A stretch of 39,299 bases of DNA from a virus, in IMG/VR virus record IMGVR_UViG_3300017917_002267, positions 1-39,299 of that record, one strand, 5' to 3'. Made by a program: the position numbers and the translations under genes. The notes below the pieces were generated by a model. That model was not told the DNA's origin. It worked only from the letters and a program-made list of their open reading frames with translations, and ran no database searches. This document shows positions 1 through 10,420 of this stretch, piece by piece (the stretch's first letter is position 1; each line of letters opens with the position of its first letter).

Positions 1-662
1 GGAGACTCTTCTGTGGGCTCTGGAGCTAATTCTGGAGTTTCTTCTGTTTCCTCAATCCCATAAGTTTCAAAATCAACGACTGTGCCGTCATTAAGTCTAA
101 CGCCAGTTCTAGGATTATACTGTGGATATTCTGGACCAGATAGCGTATAAGCCATTGCAACAGATCCATCTGACAGAATTGCAGCAGTAATTACAATATT
201 TGTTGGCTCTGTCGCATTTTGTAGCCAAATTGGTCTAGCCGAAATATCTACCTGAAATCCACCATCGGATGATCGAATAATTAAATGTTCATCATTTCTC
301 CATCCTGGGTAAACAACCCAGTCGAAAGAGTAAAGAGATATTGATGGGGTTTGTGGGTAGTCCCAGTATGTTCCATCTGGAGCTCCAAAGGTGATAACAG
401 AGTTTGTTGTAGCGTAAACGCTGTTAAAGGTTCTTCCGTCAAAAGTCACATCAACAGATAGCGGAACCTGATAAGATGTATCATCTCCACCACATGTGTT
501 TATTTCTACAACTACTGGCTCTGTAGATGCATTTTGCTGAACAGCAGCCTCTGCGGCTTCTTGTCCTGGATATATACAATTAGCATGTGCTGCATCCGCT
601 ATGAGAAAAAGGGGACCAAAGGATATAGCAATAGCTAAGAAAATTCTAATTAGGGTTTTAAT
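1..662 (-). CDS. Secreted protein with Sec signal peptide, ATT start, cut by window edge
   Basis: The open frame runs off the left edge, so the C-terminus is missing. The only start that fits is ATT at 662-660. It sits 6 nt after the Shine-Dalgarno AAGGAG (674-669), and the frame has no ATG, GTG or TTG back to the upstream in-frame stop. Read from there, residues 1-27 form a textbook Sec signal peptide: K and R near the N-terminus, a hydrophobic core, then AAHA before NC. The mature part has two cysteines (about residues 29 and 57) and a beta-rich stretch (residues 60-200) rich in T, S, Y and W. It then enters a P/E/T-rich linker where the window ends. I do not recognise a named family. It resembles secreted beta-sandwich surface proteins of actinobacteria, which is inference. 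It lies 60 nt downstream of nrdF and has its own putative promoter. Confidence 0.75.
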   Translation of the reverse strand, partial: MKTLIRIFLAIAISFGPLFLIADAAHANCIYPGQEAAEAAVQQNASTEPVVVEINTCGGDDTSYQVPLSVDVTFDGRTFNSVYATTNSVITFGAPDGTYWDYPQTPSISLYSFDWVVYPGWRNDEHLIIRSSDGGFQVDISARPIWLQNATEPTNIVITAAILSDGSVAMAYTLSGPEYPQYNPRTGVRLNDGTVVDFETYGIEETEETPELAPEPTEES

Positions 663-695
663 TTTCTTCTCCTTGTTAGTTTTACAACTAACAGG
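663..695 (-). promoter_or_regulatory. Hairpin that covers the Shine-Dalgarno of the ATT-start gene
   Basis: On the minus strand, 695-686 pairs with 681-671 around a 4-nt loop (685-682), giving ten pairs with one bulged base at 673. The 3' arm includes the AAGG of the AAGGAG ribosome-binding site (674-669). In the folded RNA the site would be partly hidden from the ribosome. There is no T-run after the stem on either strand, so it does not look like a terminator. The layout suggests translational control of the secreted protein; that role is inferred. Confidence 0.5.
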
Positions 696-698
696 ATA

Positions 699-707
699 AT
701 TATAACA
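699..707 (-). promoter_or_regulatory. Putative extended -10 promoter (TGTTATAAT) for the ATT-start gene
   Basis: TGT followed by TATAAT reads 707-699 on the minus strand, an extended -10 element between nrdF and the secreted-protein gene. I see no good -35. The predicted start of transcription is near 692, so the RNA would begin almost at the base of the hairpin that covers the ribosome-binding site. Confidence 0.4.
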
Positions 708-722
708 TTTTATTTAAAGTGA

Positions 723-3773
<3,051 letters not shown>

Positions 3774-3781
<8 letters not shown>

Positions 3782-4175
3782 ATAACAGACCTAGCCTTTC
3801 TTTTACTTTAATAATGTCATCGTCTGTGCCGAATATTTCTACCCTGGCAATAACTGGTACTCCAGTCTTTTGTGCAATTAAGTCTGCAGCTTTGCAGTAA
3901 TTGTCACCAAAGTTTGTGTTTCCAAAACCCACTACGCCACGTAGTAGGTCTCTGTTTTCTTTGATATTAAGAAAACTTTTAACCTGCCTTGGTATTGCGG
4001 ATCTGTCAGAACCTCCGCCATAAGTTGGAACCATCAGAACATATTCATTTTTTGCATAAAGTGGTGAAGCAGGATCCCACTTTATTGGAATACGGATGGA
4101 TGAAGAGTCCAACTTTTCTACAAATCTTTTTGTATTTCCTGAGTAGTTAGAAAAGTAAATGATTTGTATAGACAT
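3774..4175 (-). CDS. nrdI: Flavodoxin-like NrdI
   Basis: NrdI is the flavoprotein that supplies oxidant for assembling the dimanganese-tyrosyl cofactor of NrdF. At 133 aa it has the flavodoxin-type FMN phosphate loop near the N-terminus ([12 protein letters not shown]), the [11 protein letters not shown] loop and the [15 protein letters not shown] segment typical of the family. A clear AAGGAG lies 9 nt before the ATG. It opens the nrdI-nrdE-nrdF run and is separated from the upstream secreted-protein gene by 79 nt containing a strong hairpin. Its presence indicates the phage enzyme is a class Ib system. Confidence 0.95.
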
Positions 4176-4211
4176 CTATTCTAACTCCTTTTTTAAATTT
4201 GGAGACAGCAA

Positions 4212-4238
4212 AGGGGAGAGCAATTTTATCTCTCCCCT
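4212..4238 (-). other. Perfect 9-bp hairpin between the Ig-like protein gene and nrdI
   Basis: AGGGGAGAG at 4212-4220 pairs with CTCTCCCCT at 4230-4238 around a 9-nt loop. It starts 17 nt after the stop of the secreted Ig-like gene and ends before the nrdI ribosome-binding site. On the minus strand the stem is followed by TTTGCTGTC, so the uridine run of a classic intrinsic terminator is lacking. It could be a weak terminator, an RNA-stability element or a processing site that separates the level of the surface protein from that of the reductase. Confidence 0.5.
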
Positions 4239-4254
4239 CTACCATCTTTAGCGA

Positions 4255-5181
4255 TTACTTAGAGCTAATTAGCTTTACCTTTGCACGTGGAAACTTTGCG
4301 TTCCACTTCTTAGCTAGGACGTTGTACTTCTTTCGATTGTCAACTGCCTTCTGCTCTGCAGCAGCTAGCTTTGCCTCAGCCTCTACAAGCTTTACAGTTA
4401 GTGCATCAACCTGTGCAGCGAGATCTCCCACAGAAATAGTGTATAGCACAGAATCAACAGGCTTTGGCAAACCAGCTACTGCTGTCGCAGTAATCTTTGA
4501 CTCTACAATTACATCACTTGCAGTTGCAGGGGCAGTAAGAGTTGCCTCATAAACCTTATCTGTTGAGTCATAGCTAAATGCACCAAGAGTTCCACGAATT
4601 ACTGTATTAGAAATAGTGGCATCTGTAATTGCATTACCGAATACGTCAGTTACTGTAGCAGAAACTGTAGCAGTCGCAGATAGGTTAGCAACCTTTGGTG
4701 CAACTACATTAAGGTTATATGCAGGACCAGCAACACCCTTTAGGTAGTATGTTGTTGACGATCCACCAACAGTAACAACAACAGATCCTGTTGTAGTCTT
4801 AGTAGTAAATGCATAGAATGTAGCAGTAGTTCCAGAACCACTGTTTACCTCAATGCTGGTAGCTCCAGCTGCTGAATTTACTGGTGCATCAGCTGAGTCT
4901 AGAGCAGTTACAAGCTTTGCGTCTGCCGCAGATGCTCGCACAACGGTTCCAGTTGCTACTGTAACAACAAACTTTACAGTGTCAGCAAGATCAACCTTGT
5001 TGTCTGATGGAACTGTTGGTGTTGCTGGAGTAGATAGAACCTTTGCAGTTGTAGCTACATCAGTTGCTCCAACAGTAACAGCTGCTGAAATTGTTGCATT
5101 AGCAGGAGCTGCAAGGATTGCAGAACCTACAAGCGCTACTGCAGAAGCAATAGCAATTAGTGGCTTCTTTAATGAAGTCAT
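4255..5181 (-). CDS. Secreted Ig-like surface protein with C-terminal coiled coil
   Basis: The 308-aa product starts with a Sec signal peptide: KK, a hydrophobic stretch of A, V, I and L, then APANA before T30. The mature protein is very rich in A, T, V and S and beta-strand-like. Around residues 160-250 is a bacterial Ig-like segment (VTDVFGNAITDATI, then a GTLG turn and YEATLTAPA) like invasin/Big_1 domains. The last 55 residues look like a coiled coil (LAAQVDALTVKLVEAEAKL) followed by a basic KKYNVLAKKWNAKFP tail. A strong AAGGAG precedes the ATG. Such proteins resemble actinobacterial surface-layer or adhesin-like proteins, so this may be a host-derived accessory gene that remodels the infected cell surface. 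It could also be a virion decoration protein, but the signal peptide argues against that. Two 60-nt lines counted by hand gave 24-26 G+C, against 19 for one in the terminase gene. Confidence 0.85.
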   Translation of the reverse strand: MTSLKKPLIAIASAVALVGSAILAAPANATISAAVTVGATDVATTAKVLSTPATPTVPSDNKVDLADTVKFVVTVATGTVVRASAADAKLVTALDSADAPVNSAAGATSIEVNSGSGTTATFYAFTTKTTTGSVVVTVGGSSTTYYLKGVAGPAYNLNVVAPKVANLSATATVSATVTDVFGNAITDATISNTVIRGTLGAFSYDSTDKVYEATLTAPATASDVIVESKITATAVAGLPKPVDSVLYTISVGDLAAQVDALTVKLVEAEAKLAAAEQKAVDNRKKYNVLAKKWNAKFPRAKVKLISSK

Positions 5182-5197
5182 ATTTTTTATCTCCTTA

Positions 5198-6970
5198 TTA
5201 TAATAAATTGAATCTATCCAAATATTCTTTAACTTCTTTTGGCATAGGTTTATATTCTATCACATTTGCAGGTAGTTCGTCAACTTGCTTTGGACGATCT
5301 CTGAAAGTGTGAATCTCTACTTCAAGGTTTTGATCTCTTGGCGTATGAGAAATTGCTCCAAAGATTGCTCCGCAGACGGCATCTGCAAGGTCTTTAGAAA
5401 GTTTTCTAGGGTGATCAACACGATTATTTTTCATAATCTTTAGCTCAGTTAATTCTTCAAACAAAAGCTCAATGGCTGGCATAGCAAGTCTTTCTTCATA
5501 TATTAACATTGCCATATCTTCATAATGTTTTTTAGCTACAGAAACAGTTTCAGTTCTCATTCCAACTTGTTTTAATTCATTCTGTATATCAAAAGATTGC
5601 CAGCGGTCAAATGATACCATGCCGATATCAAATCCCTGCCTTCTTAAATTTTGAATCCACTGCTTTACTTCTGAAAGATTTACTGGCCCCTCTATTCTTG
5701 GTTCCCAATAAACAACTGCATCTACAATTACCATTGGAACCACCTGTTCATAATCTTTCATTACTTGAACAGATACCCACTTTTCTACGTGTGCAATTGC
5801 TACAGCACACTTGTCATGTTTTTGTGCAAGGTCAGCATGGACAAAATATTTTTTAGTTGGGTCTGGCTTGAAAGTTTCATCAAATCTTTTAGATGAGTCA
5901 ATCGGGTTTCTAATAGTCATGCAGGCACGAACTTTATCCCTTTGTTTAAAAAATGCATCAGACGCAAAGGTTGGAACACAAGCAAAACGTTGCATCGCAT
6001 CGCCCATATCAGTATAAAATGCTAACTTGAAATCATCAATTTTCCTAGTTGGGTTTACAACCCAGGTTGGTCTTTTAAGTGCAAAAACACCAGGATATTT
6101 ATATGATGTGATGGTATCCTCATCCCATTCAATTTCTAGAGAATTTCCCTCTGCATCTTCTGGTAAATCTGGATTCATGATAAACTTATGAGTTTTTGTT
6201 ATAACATCCTTTTCTGCAATTACTGCATCATATCTAGTTGATATAAAGTCTCCAGGAAAACGTGGGAATGATAGTAGTGCTACTTTTCCAAGATCTGGAA
6301 AACGAGAATCTACAGAGGCACGGAACGCCTTATAAATATTATCTGCCGTTTTTCCCTGATCATTGCCAGTGCCAATCTCTGTAGCAAATCCAGATATCTC
6401 ATCAAGAACTGCAAGGATTAGGTTAAGTCCTTCGTGTGATTCTCGCTCAGAATGTCCAGAGTAAACTGTGATCGATTTATCAAACTCAATCGATTCTGCC
6501 TTGGGATTATACTTTCCTGCAAACCATGGAGACTTTTCTATCTTTGTTTTAAATCCTTTGAAGAAAACATTTTTAGCTTGCTGAGCATTGATAGCCACAT
6601 TAATGATATCAATCGCATCGCCACTTGGTTTGCCGAAATACCTTGCTGGGTCTTTAAGACAAAGGAGTTTGTATACGATATAAGAACACGCAACAGTAGA
6701 CGTGAAATCCTTGCCAGATCCCTTCCCAAGTTGAAGAATAACTTCATTTTTTGTGTATTTTTTATAGTATTTTGTTCCATCTTCTTCTCCCATTAAAGTA
6801 ATAAGATCTTCAAGCTTATAAATTTGACTCATCGCCTCAACAATATCATACTGAATATCAGATAGTGGTGGCTGAGCTAAGTACGCTTCGCCCTCAACAA
6901 AGGTTTTTGCATCTACAGGATATTCCTCAAAGTTATCATCCTTTAAAACTTCTAAAAATTCATCAAACAT
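5198..6970 (-). CDS. terL: Terminase large subunit
   Basis: This is the DNA-packaging motor and nuclease that cuts concatemers and fills proheads. The Walker A motif LGKGSGKDF has its lysine near residue 87, and Walker B LILAVLDE has D190 and E191. A coupling-type segment follows. The C-terminal half holds an RNase H-like nuclease: FVHADLAQKHDKCAVA (first acid, about residue 380), VSFDRWQS in the middle, and LADAVCGAIFGA near the end. The length (590 aa) is usual for a large terminase. I prefer the ATG at 6970, which overlaps the upstream oxygenase stop as TAATG, over an in-frame TTG at 6979. It lies far downstream of the tail genes and after the replication block. The start of the secreted Ig-like gene follows 16 nt later. 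Confidence 0.93.
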   Translation of the reverse strand: MFDEFLEVLKDDNFEEYPVDAKTFVEGEAYLAQPPLSDIQYDIVEAMSQIYKLEDLITLMGEEDGTKYYKKYTKNEVILQLGKGSGKDFTSTVACSYIVYKLLCLKDPARYFGKPSGDAIDIINVAINAQQAKNVFFKGFKTKIEKSPWFAGKYNPKAESIEFDKSITVYSGHSERESHEGLNLILAVLDEISGFATEIGTGNDQGKTADNIYKAFRASVDSRFPDLGKVALLSFPRFPGDFISTRYDAVIAEKDVITKTHKFIMNPDLPEDAEGNSLEIEWDEDTITSYKYPGVFALKRPTWVVNPTRKIDDFKLAFYTDMGDAMQRFACVPTFASDAFFKQRDKVRACMTIRNPIDSSKRFDETFKPDPTKKYFVHADLAQKHDKCAVAIAHVEKWVSVQVMKDYEQVVPMVIVDAVVYWEPRIEGPVNLSEVKQWIQNLRRQGFDIGMVSFDRWQSFDIQNELKQVGMRTETVSVAKKHYEDMAMLIYEERLAMPAIELLFEELTELKIMKNNRVDHPRKLSKDLADAVCGAIFGAISHTPRDQNLEVEIHTFRDRPKQVDELPANVIEYKPMPKEVKEYLDRFNLL

Positions 6971-7545
6971 TATCGCCAAAACCCTACAATCGCATATTTT
7001 GTTCCAGACTTAATGACATTAGCCGTATGGCGATACTCCTCTGAAGATGGGAAGACTATCATAGAGTTGCTCTCTGGCTTAATCGTAATACCTAAATTAG
7101 AAAAGAAGATTTCTCCTCCTTCATAATCATCGTTAAAGTAATAAACAGTAGAAAGCTTTCTTGGAAATTCTTCTGTAGCATCTGCATGATCTTTAAAGTA
7201 TTGGCCAGCAGTATACTTTACTACTTGATACCCCTCATGAGAAGTTAGAGACATTGGCCTTGAGCTTATGTACTCTGATTCACATTTATCAAATGATTCA
7301 TTCAAAATTTTACTAATGGCTTTAACATCATCACTATCATTTTCTGATGTTTCAAATGGAACGTATTTAACAGATACATCTCTTATTGGGCCCTCATCTG
7401 CATAATCTTTATATCTTGATGCAGCTACGCCCCCCTGATCCCAACCCTCAGCAATATTTTCTATCAATTCTAAAATAGCTTTAGGATTTTCTAAAACATT
7501 TCTATACACAACAATATTGTGAGTAATATCTTCTATCTTCATCAT
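6970..7545 (-). CDS. 2OG-Fe(II) oxygenase, prolyl-4-hydroxylase type
   Basis: This 191-aa protein has a double-stranded beta-helix oxygenase core. The iron triad is H120 and D122 in YFKDHADA and H173 in EYRHTANV, with K183 in SGTKYAIVGFW placed to bind 2-oxoglutarate. The segment STVYYFNDDYEGGEIFF is characteristic of the P4H-type family common in phages. It probably hydroxylates a protein side chain or nucleic acid; the substrate cannot be read from sequence. It is embedded between the small and large terminase genes, overlapping both. GGAGG lies just upstream, and the second ATG (7542) has the better spacing. It is only distantly like the three tandem oxygenases at 10709-12739, which use Arg instead of Lys. 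Confidence 0.9.
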   Translation of the reverse strand: MMKIEDITHNIVVYRNVLENPKAILELIENIAEGWDQGGVAASRYKDYADEGPIRDVSVKYVPFETSENDSDDVKAISKILNESFDKCESEYISSRPMSLTSHEGYQVVKYTAGQYFKDHADATEEFPRKLSTVYYFNDDYEGGEIFFSNLGITIKPESNSMIVFPSSEEYRHTANVIKSGTKYAIVGFWR

Positions 7546-8075
7546 TCCTCCGCAACAACAGTTAGAACCTGTTTTCCATTGGACACTTCGGATAGTCTTC
7601 TCATAATTTCATCACGAATCTGTGGATATTCTGATGCTATATCACGCAAAATATTAATAAGCACTTCCTGTTTGCGTTCAATCTCAATCATCTCTTCTGC
7701 TAACTCTTTATTCTCTAGAAGTCCAGCCTTTTGCAGCATGTCAATTCTTCTAGCCTCAATATCCAAGACTAGCTTAATTGCAGAGGTTTTAGCACTCAGA
7801 TTAGCGGTTGTTGTAGCATCATCAATTACTTCATATGCCTTACTAATCAGTTTATTGTAATGTGTGTCTGCACCAACCAATGCTTCCTTTGCTCTAGCAC
7901 GAATTGCTGCATTATCAGAGGCCATCTGCCTCCACTCATTAATATATCCAACCACTTTTTGTCGTGGCATGTCTAATTCTTTAGAGATTTGGGTTGGATC
8001 GCTACCCTTTAAATATTCTTCAACTACCTTATTAACCTGATCTAAATGCTCTATAAGATTATCTTCTGCTGACAT
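7542..8075 (-). CDS. Probable terminase small subunit or HTH DNA-binding protein
   Basis: The 177-aa protein is mostly helical. Residues 20-50 form a helix-turn-helix (VEEYLKGSDPTQISKELDMPRQKVVGYINEW). The rest is long amphipathic helices rich in E, K and R, as in small terminases that bind the packaging site and oligomerise. It sits directly upstream of the oxygenase and the large terminase, the usual position. The call rests on context and fold type, not on a recognised family signature. It overlaps the upstream gene by 17 nt, with AGGGG before the ATG. Confidence 0.6.
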   Translation of the reverse strand: MSAEDNLIEHLDQVNKVVEEYLKGSDPTQISKELDMPRQKVVGYINEWRQMASDNAAIRARAKEALVGADTHYNKLISKAYEVIDDATTTANLSAKTSAIKLVLDIEARRIDMLQKAGLLENKELAEEMIEIERKQEVLINILRDIASEYPQIRDEIMRRLSEVSNGKQVLTVVAEE

Positions 8076-8346
8076 TTCGTCTACCCCTTTTTATTGGTAT
8101 CAGTCTAATTCTATCAATCTTAAAAGATCTCCAAGCAGAGACAATGTTTTTATTAATTTCAAAACAGTCTATCCATTGTGAACCAGTCTCAACATTAGTC
8201 ACTAAACTAGAAAACTTAAACCTGCCACCATGCTCTCCATGAATCTTTATCATATCTCCAGCAGTTATGGTTCTACCATTAACAGTAAGTTCTGGAGTCC
8301 TTTTAAATTTAGTCTCTTTAACGGCAACGACATTTTTCTTATTCAT
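8059..8346 (-). CDS. Small basic phage protein, unknown function
   Basis: This is a 95-aa protein with a basic N-terminus, a short beta-rich core (LTVNGRTITAGDMIKIHGE, then GRFKFSSLVTN) and a very basic C-terminus ending KRGRRNVSRR. The core reads like a small SH3-like barrel, and the tail could bind nucleic acid. I do not recognise the family with confidence. It is translationally coupled to its neighbours: its ATG overlaps the upstream stop (ATGA), and its 3' end overlaps the probable small terminase gene. Its position next to terminase could mean a packaging or DNA-maintenance role, which is inference. Confidence 0.8.
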   Translation of the reverse strand: MNKKNVVAVKETKFKRTPELTVNGRTITAGDMIKIHGEHGGRFKFSSLVTNVETGSQWIDCFEINKNIVSAWRSFKIDRIRLIPIKRGRRNVSRR

Positions 8347-8609
8347 CGCAGCTCTCTCTCTTTTGAAATCTTCAGAAGGATCAAATAGCCAATCAAATCG
8401 TTTATATCATTATCTCCAGGATAGCTTTTGCCCCTGGCAAATCTAGATAATTTGTCATCAATCCTTACTAGAAGCTGTTCAGTTTGATTTGCTTTTGAAA
8501 AAATTCTAACTGGATTAAGGGCAGAATCTCCGTATGCCAAATTTTTATTCATTAGCATATCTTTTATTTCGTTACAAACTCTGTTTATGTCATTAACTGT
8601 GTTGTTCAT
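8343..8609 (-). CDS. Nmad1-type (DUF1599) nucleotide-modification-associated protein
   Basis: The 88-aa sequence carries the signature of the Nmad1 family: NLAYGDSALNPVRIFSKA, then RIDDKLSRFARG, then DINDLIGYLILL. This alpha-helical family is widespread in phages and has been linked by context to nucleotide or base modification. A biochemical activity is not established to my knowledge, and it shares the compact helical style of MazG-like proteins. Its ATG overlaps the stop of a 51-aa HTH gene, and AAGGAAATC lies upstream. It lies within 4 kb of four 2OG-Fe(II) oxygenases, which makes a link with DNA or nucleotide modification worth testing. Confidence 0.8.
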   Translation of the reverse strand: MNNTVNDINRVCNEIKDMLMNKNLAYGDSALNPVRIFSKANQTEQLLVRIDDKLSRFARGKSYPGDNDINDLIGYLILLKISKERELR

Positions 8610-8761
8610 CTGCGTGATTTCCTTAATCCAAATTTAGCAAGATATACATAAATTGTTTCTACGCTCACCTTGCACTCTTTTGCAATCTCCTCTGGGGTTT
8701 TTTTATCTAAATGATATCTTTTCTTGAGCCATACCTCAGATGTATATAGTTTACCAGACAT
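8606..8761 (-). CDS. 51-aa helix-turn-helix protein
   Basis: This small gene fills the space between the resolvase and the Nmad1 gene. The ATG at 8761 follows the resolvase stop by 3 nt, and its TGA overlaps the next ATG. The product has a helix-turn-helix: TPEEIAKECKVSVETIYVYL, followed by a basic tail ending LRKSRR. The length is just one HTH unit with flanking basic residues. It may be a phage regulator or a DNA-binding accessory to its neighbours. The reading frame is supported by tight coupling on both sides and by the clear HTH pattern. Confidence 0.75.
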   Translation of the reverse strand: MSGKLYTSEVWLKKRYHLDKKTPEEIAKECKVSVETIYVYLAKFGLRKSRR

Positions 8762-8764
8762 AGC

Positions 8765-9340
8765 CTATTTTGTCAACCTTTCCCAATTATCAACGGCATA
8801 GTGACCTATCGCAATAGCATCAGCAATGTCATTATCATCAATAGCTTTATCATAATAAGTATTGATAAACTTAATTGTTCTTTGTTTTCTAAATTCTCTT
8901 TCAAGTGTTTTTAGGGTTGAAGCGGCTTTGCCTGGATTGGCCTTGGCAAATTCTAGCTTTTCTTGTGGACTTAATTTTTTATTTCCAATATAGTTTTGCC
9001 AAGTAATTGGACTAACAGATCCAAAATTTTTAATCCCAGTTATTCTTGCTGCACCCAAAAGTCCGCCCTGAACTAATGCTAAATCTGCAGCAGTTTTTGG
9101 ACTATTCATAAAAACTGTATGTTCAATTGCTATGGCATCTATTTTAAATTTTTCAAATAGGGCTAAAGATTTTCTAGCAGCATCACCTACTCTAGAATAA
9201 ATATCTGGACCCGCAAACTTGATTTTGCCACAAGCAATCAGTTTTTTATTTTGGAAAATTGAAAAAGCTAAGCTATTTGTACTTGCATCAATAGCACAAA
9301 TATTTTCTGGTTGTGGCCTTAAGAGATTAATCTTTACCAT
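8765..9340 (-). CDS. RuvC-like Holliday junction resolvase
   Basis: This 191-aa protein has the RuvC-type RNase H fold acids in order: D18 in CAIDASTNSLAFSIF, E73 in IAIEHTVF, and D171 with D174 in DDNDIADAIAIGHYA. RuvC-family enzymes cut four-way junctions symmetrically. In phages they resolve branched replication and recombination intermediates before packaging. GAGG precedes the ATG, and the gene overlaps the end of the upstream zinc protein. Basic stretches (KTLEREFRKQRTIKF) fit DNA binding. Confidence 0.88.
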   Translation of the reverse strand: MVKINLLRPQPENICAIDASTNSLAFSIFQNKKLIACGKIKFAGPDIYSRVGDAARKSLALFEKFKIDAIAIEHTVFMNSPKTAADLALVQGGLLGAARITGIKNFGSVSPITWQNYIGNKKLSPQEKLEFAKANPGKAASTLKTLEREFRKQRTIKFINTYYDKAIDDNDIADAIAIGHYAVDNWERLTK

Positions 9341-9611
9341 TTGACAACCTCTTCATATCTTTTAATGCACTAGATATTTCTGCTGGATTAATTATACATT
9401 TGCTACAAATTTGTTCATCATTGTATATAGAAAGATTTTGACCACAAGTCTTGCATTTTCTGACTTTTCCAGACCTTCTACTAATTCTAGATATCTGATA
9501 TCTTTCTGCAATTTTTTCTTTGGTTGCAAAATCCCTACACTCAGGAGAGCAGTAAATTTGATAAGAAACATTTGTTTCAAAAGTAGTATCACACCATTGA
9601 CAGTGTTTCAT
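9327..9611 (-). CDS. Double zinc-ribbon protein
   Basis: This 94-aa protein has two four-cysteine zinc sites: C4, C7, C21 and C25 (CQWC, then CSPEC), and C53, C56, C69 and C72 (CKTC, then CSKC). They are joined by a basic helix (AERYQISRISRRSGKVRK). The layout suggests a DNA- or RNA-binding zinc protein. It could also be a degenerate HNH-type nuclease, but I see no HNH histidines. It lies between the Cas4-like nuclease and the RuvC-like resolvase and overlaps both, so a role in the same DNA-processing step is plausible. Confidence 0.82.
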   Translation of the reverse strand: MKHCQWCDTTFETNVSYQIYCSPECRDFATKEKIAERYQISRISRRSGKVRKCKTCGQNLSIYNDEQICSKCIINPAEISSALKDMKRLSNGKD

Positions 9612-10395
9612 CTAAAGGCTCCAGTGACTTGATCTTTATGTCTCCAGAACCCGCTAGATCACAAGTAGCCCTGATTGGGCATGTCTTGCAAATTTTTGAA
9701 TTAGACCTATAGTTTTTCTCAGGCAGAGTTTTATTCTCCCATGCCTTTCTAACTGTTCTCATCCATTCAAAAGCGTTCTCTACCCACTTAAAAGAATACT
9801 CATTTAATTCTACAGGAAAAATCAAAAGTTCGTGATTATTTTTGTTTTCATAAATTAAAATTGCTTTATTTTTATTTAAAATCTTCATATAAATAAGGAG
9901 CTGAACTAAGTGTCCAACCTTTGGTTTGCCAGCTAGCTTCCTATATTCAAAGCCCTCATTTGGCATTGTTTTGATTTCTCCCAAAAGCTCGCTGCCTGCC
10001 CAATCCAAAATAACATCTCCGAATCCAAAAATTGGTGGATCACTATATGTAACCTTGAATTCTGAGTCTTTTAGGATTCCAGCATTTTGCATAGCCTCTT
10101 GAATACGCTCATGCGACTTTGTTCCAGCAGTCATGTTGGCCCCGCCATAGGCGTCTGCATTGTCAACAAATACGGCTCCTTCAAATGCTAGATACCAATA
10201 TCTTGGACACTCTCCATGAGAGTATGCGATTGTACTTGGGGCAAATGAATTTTTCTTTGTAAACTTATCTACACGATTAATAGTATAGCCAGAATTAATT
10301 TTTTCAATTAAGGCTTCTTTATCTACAAAGGATGGTTTTGATAAAAGCTTATCCTCTGTTTTTAGCATTATTTGTTGCAGCAAACTTTTTGTCAT
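9589..10395 (-). CDS. Cas4/RecB-like PD-(D/E)XK nuclease with Fe-S cysteines
   Basis: The 268-aa protein has all parts of a Cas4-type nuclease. H95 begins the motif set, D127 is in GFGDVILD, E140-I-K142 in LLGEIKTM forms the D-ExK metal site, and Q165 is in LVQLLIYM. Four cysteines (C63 in GECPRYWYL, then C236, C239 and C245 in CKTCPIRATC) match the family iron-sulfur cluster ligands. There is no CRISPR array or other cas gene here, so it is a stand-alone phage nuclease, probably acting in recombination or end processing with the RecA-like protein and resolvase. It has its own upstream promoter of classic form. Confidence 0.92.
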   Translation of the reverse strand: MTKSLLQQIMLKTEDKLLSKPSFVDKEALIEKINSGYTINRVDKFTKKNSFAPSTIAYSHGECPRYWYLAFEGAVFVDNADAYGGANMTAGTKSHERIQEAMQNAGILKDSEFKVTYSDPPIFGFGDVILDWAGSELLGEIKTMPNEGFEYRKLAGKPKVGHLVQLLIYMKILNKNKAILIYENKNNHELLIFPVELNEYSFKWVENAFEWMRTVRKAWENKTLPEKNYRSNSKICKTCPIRATCDLAGSGDIKIKSLEPLDETLSMV

Positions 10396-10420
10396 TTAAA
10401 ACTCTTTTCTATATTCTTCT

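Noticed and set aside
5197-5202. TATAAT just before the Ig-like protein gene as a promoter
   Set aside because: It abuts the AAGGAG site, so the RNA would start after the ribosome-binding site, yet the gene clearly uses that site.
9589-10395. Part of a CRISPR-Cas system because of the Cas4-like gene
   Set aside because: No repeat-spacer array and no other cas gene are present; stand-alone Cas4-like nucleases are common in phages.
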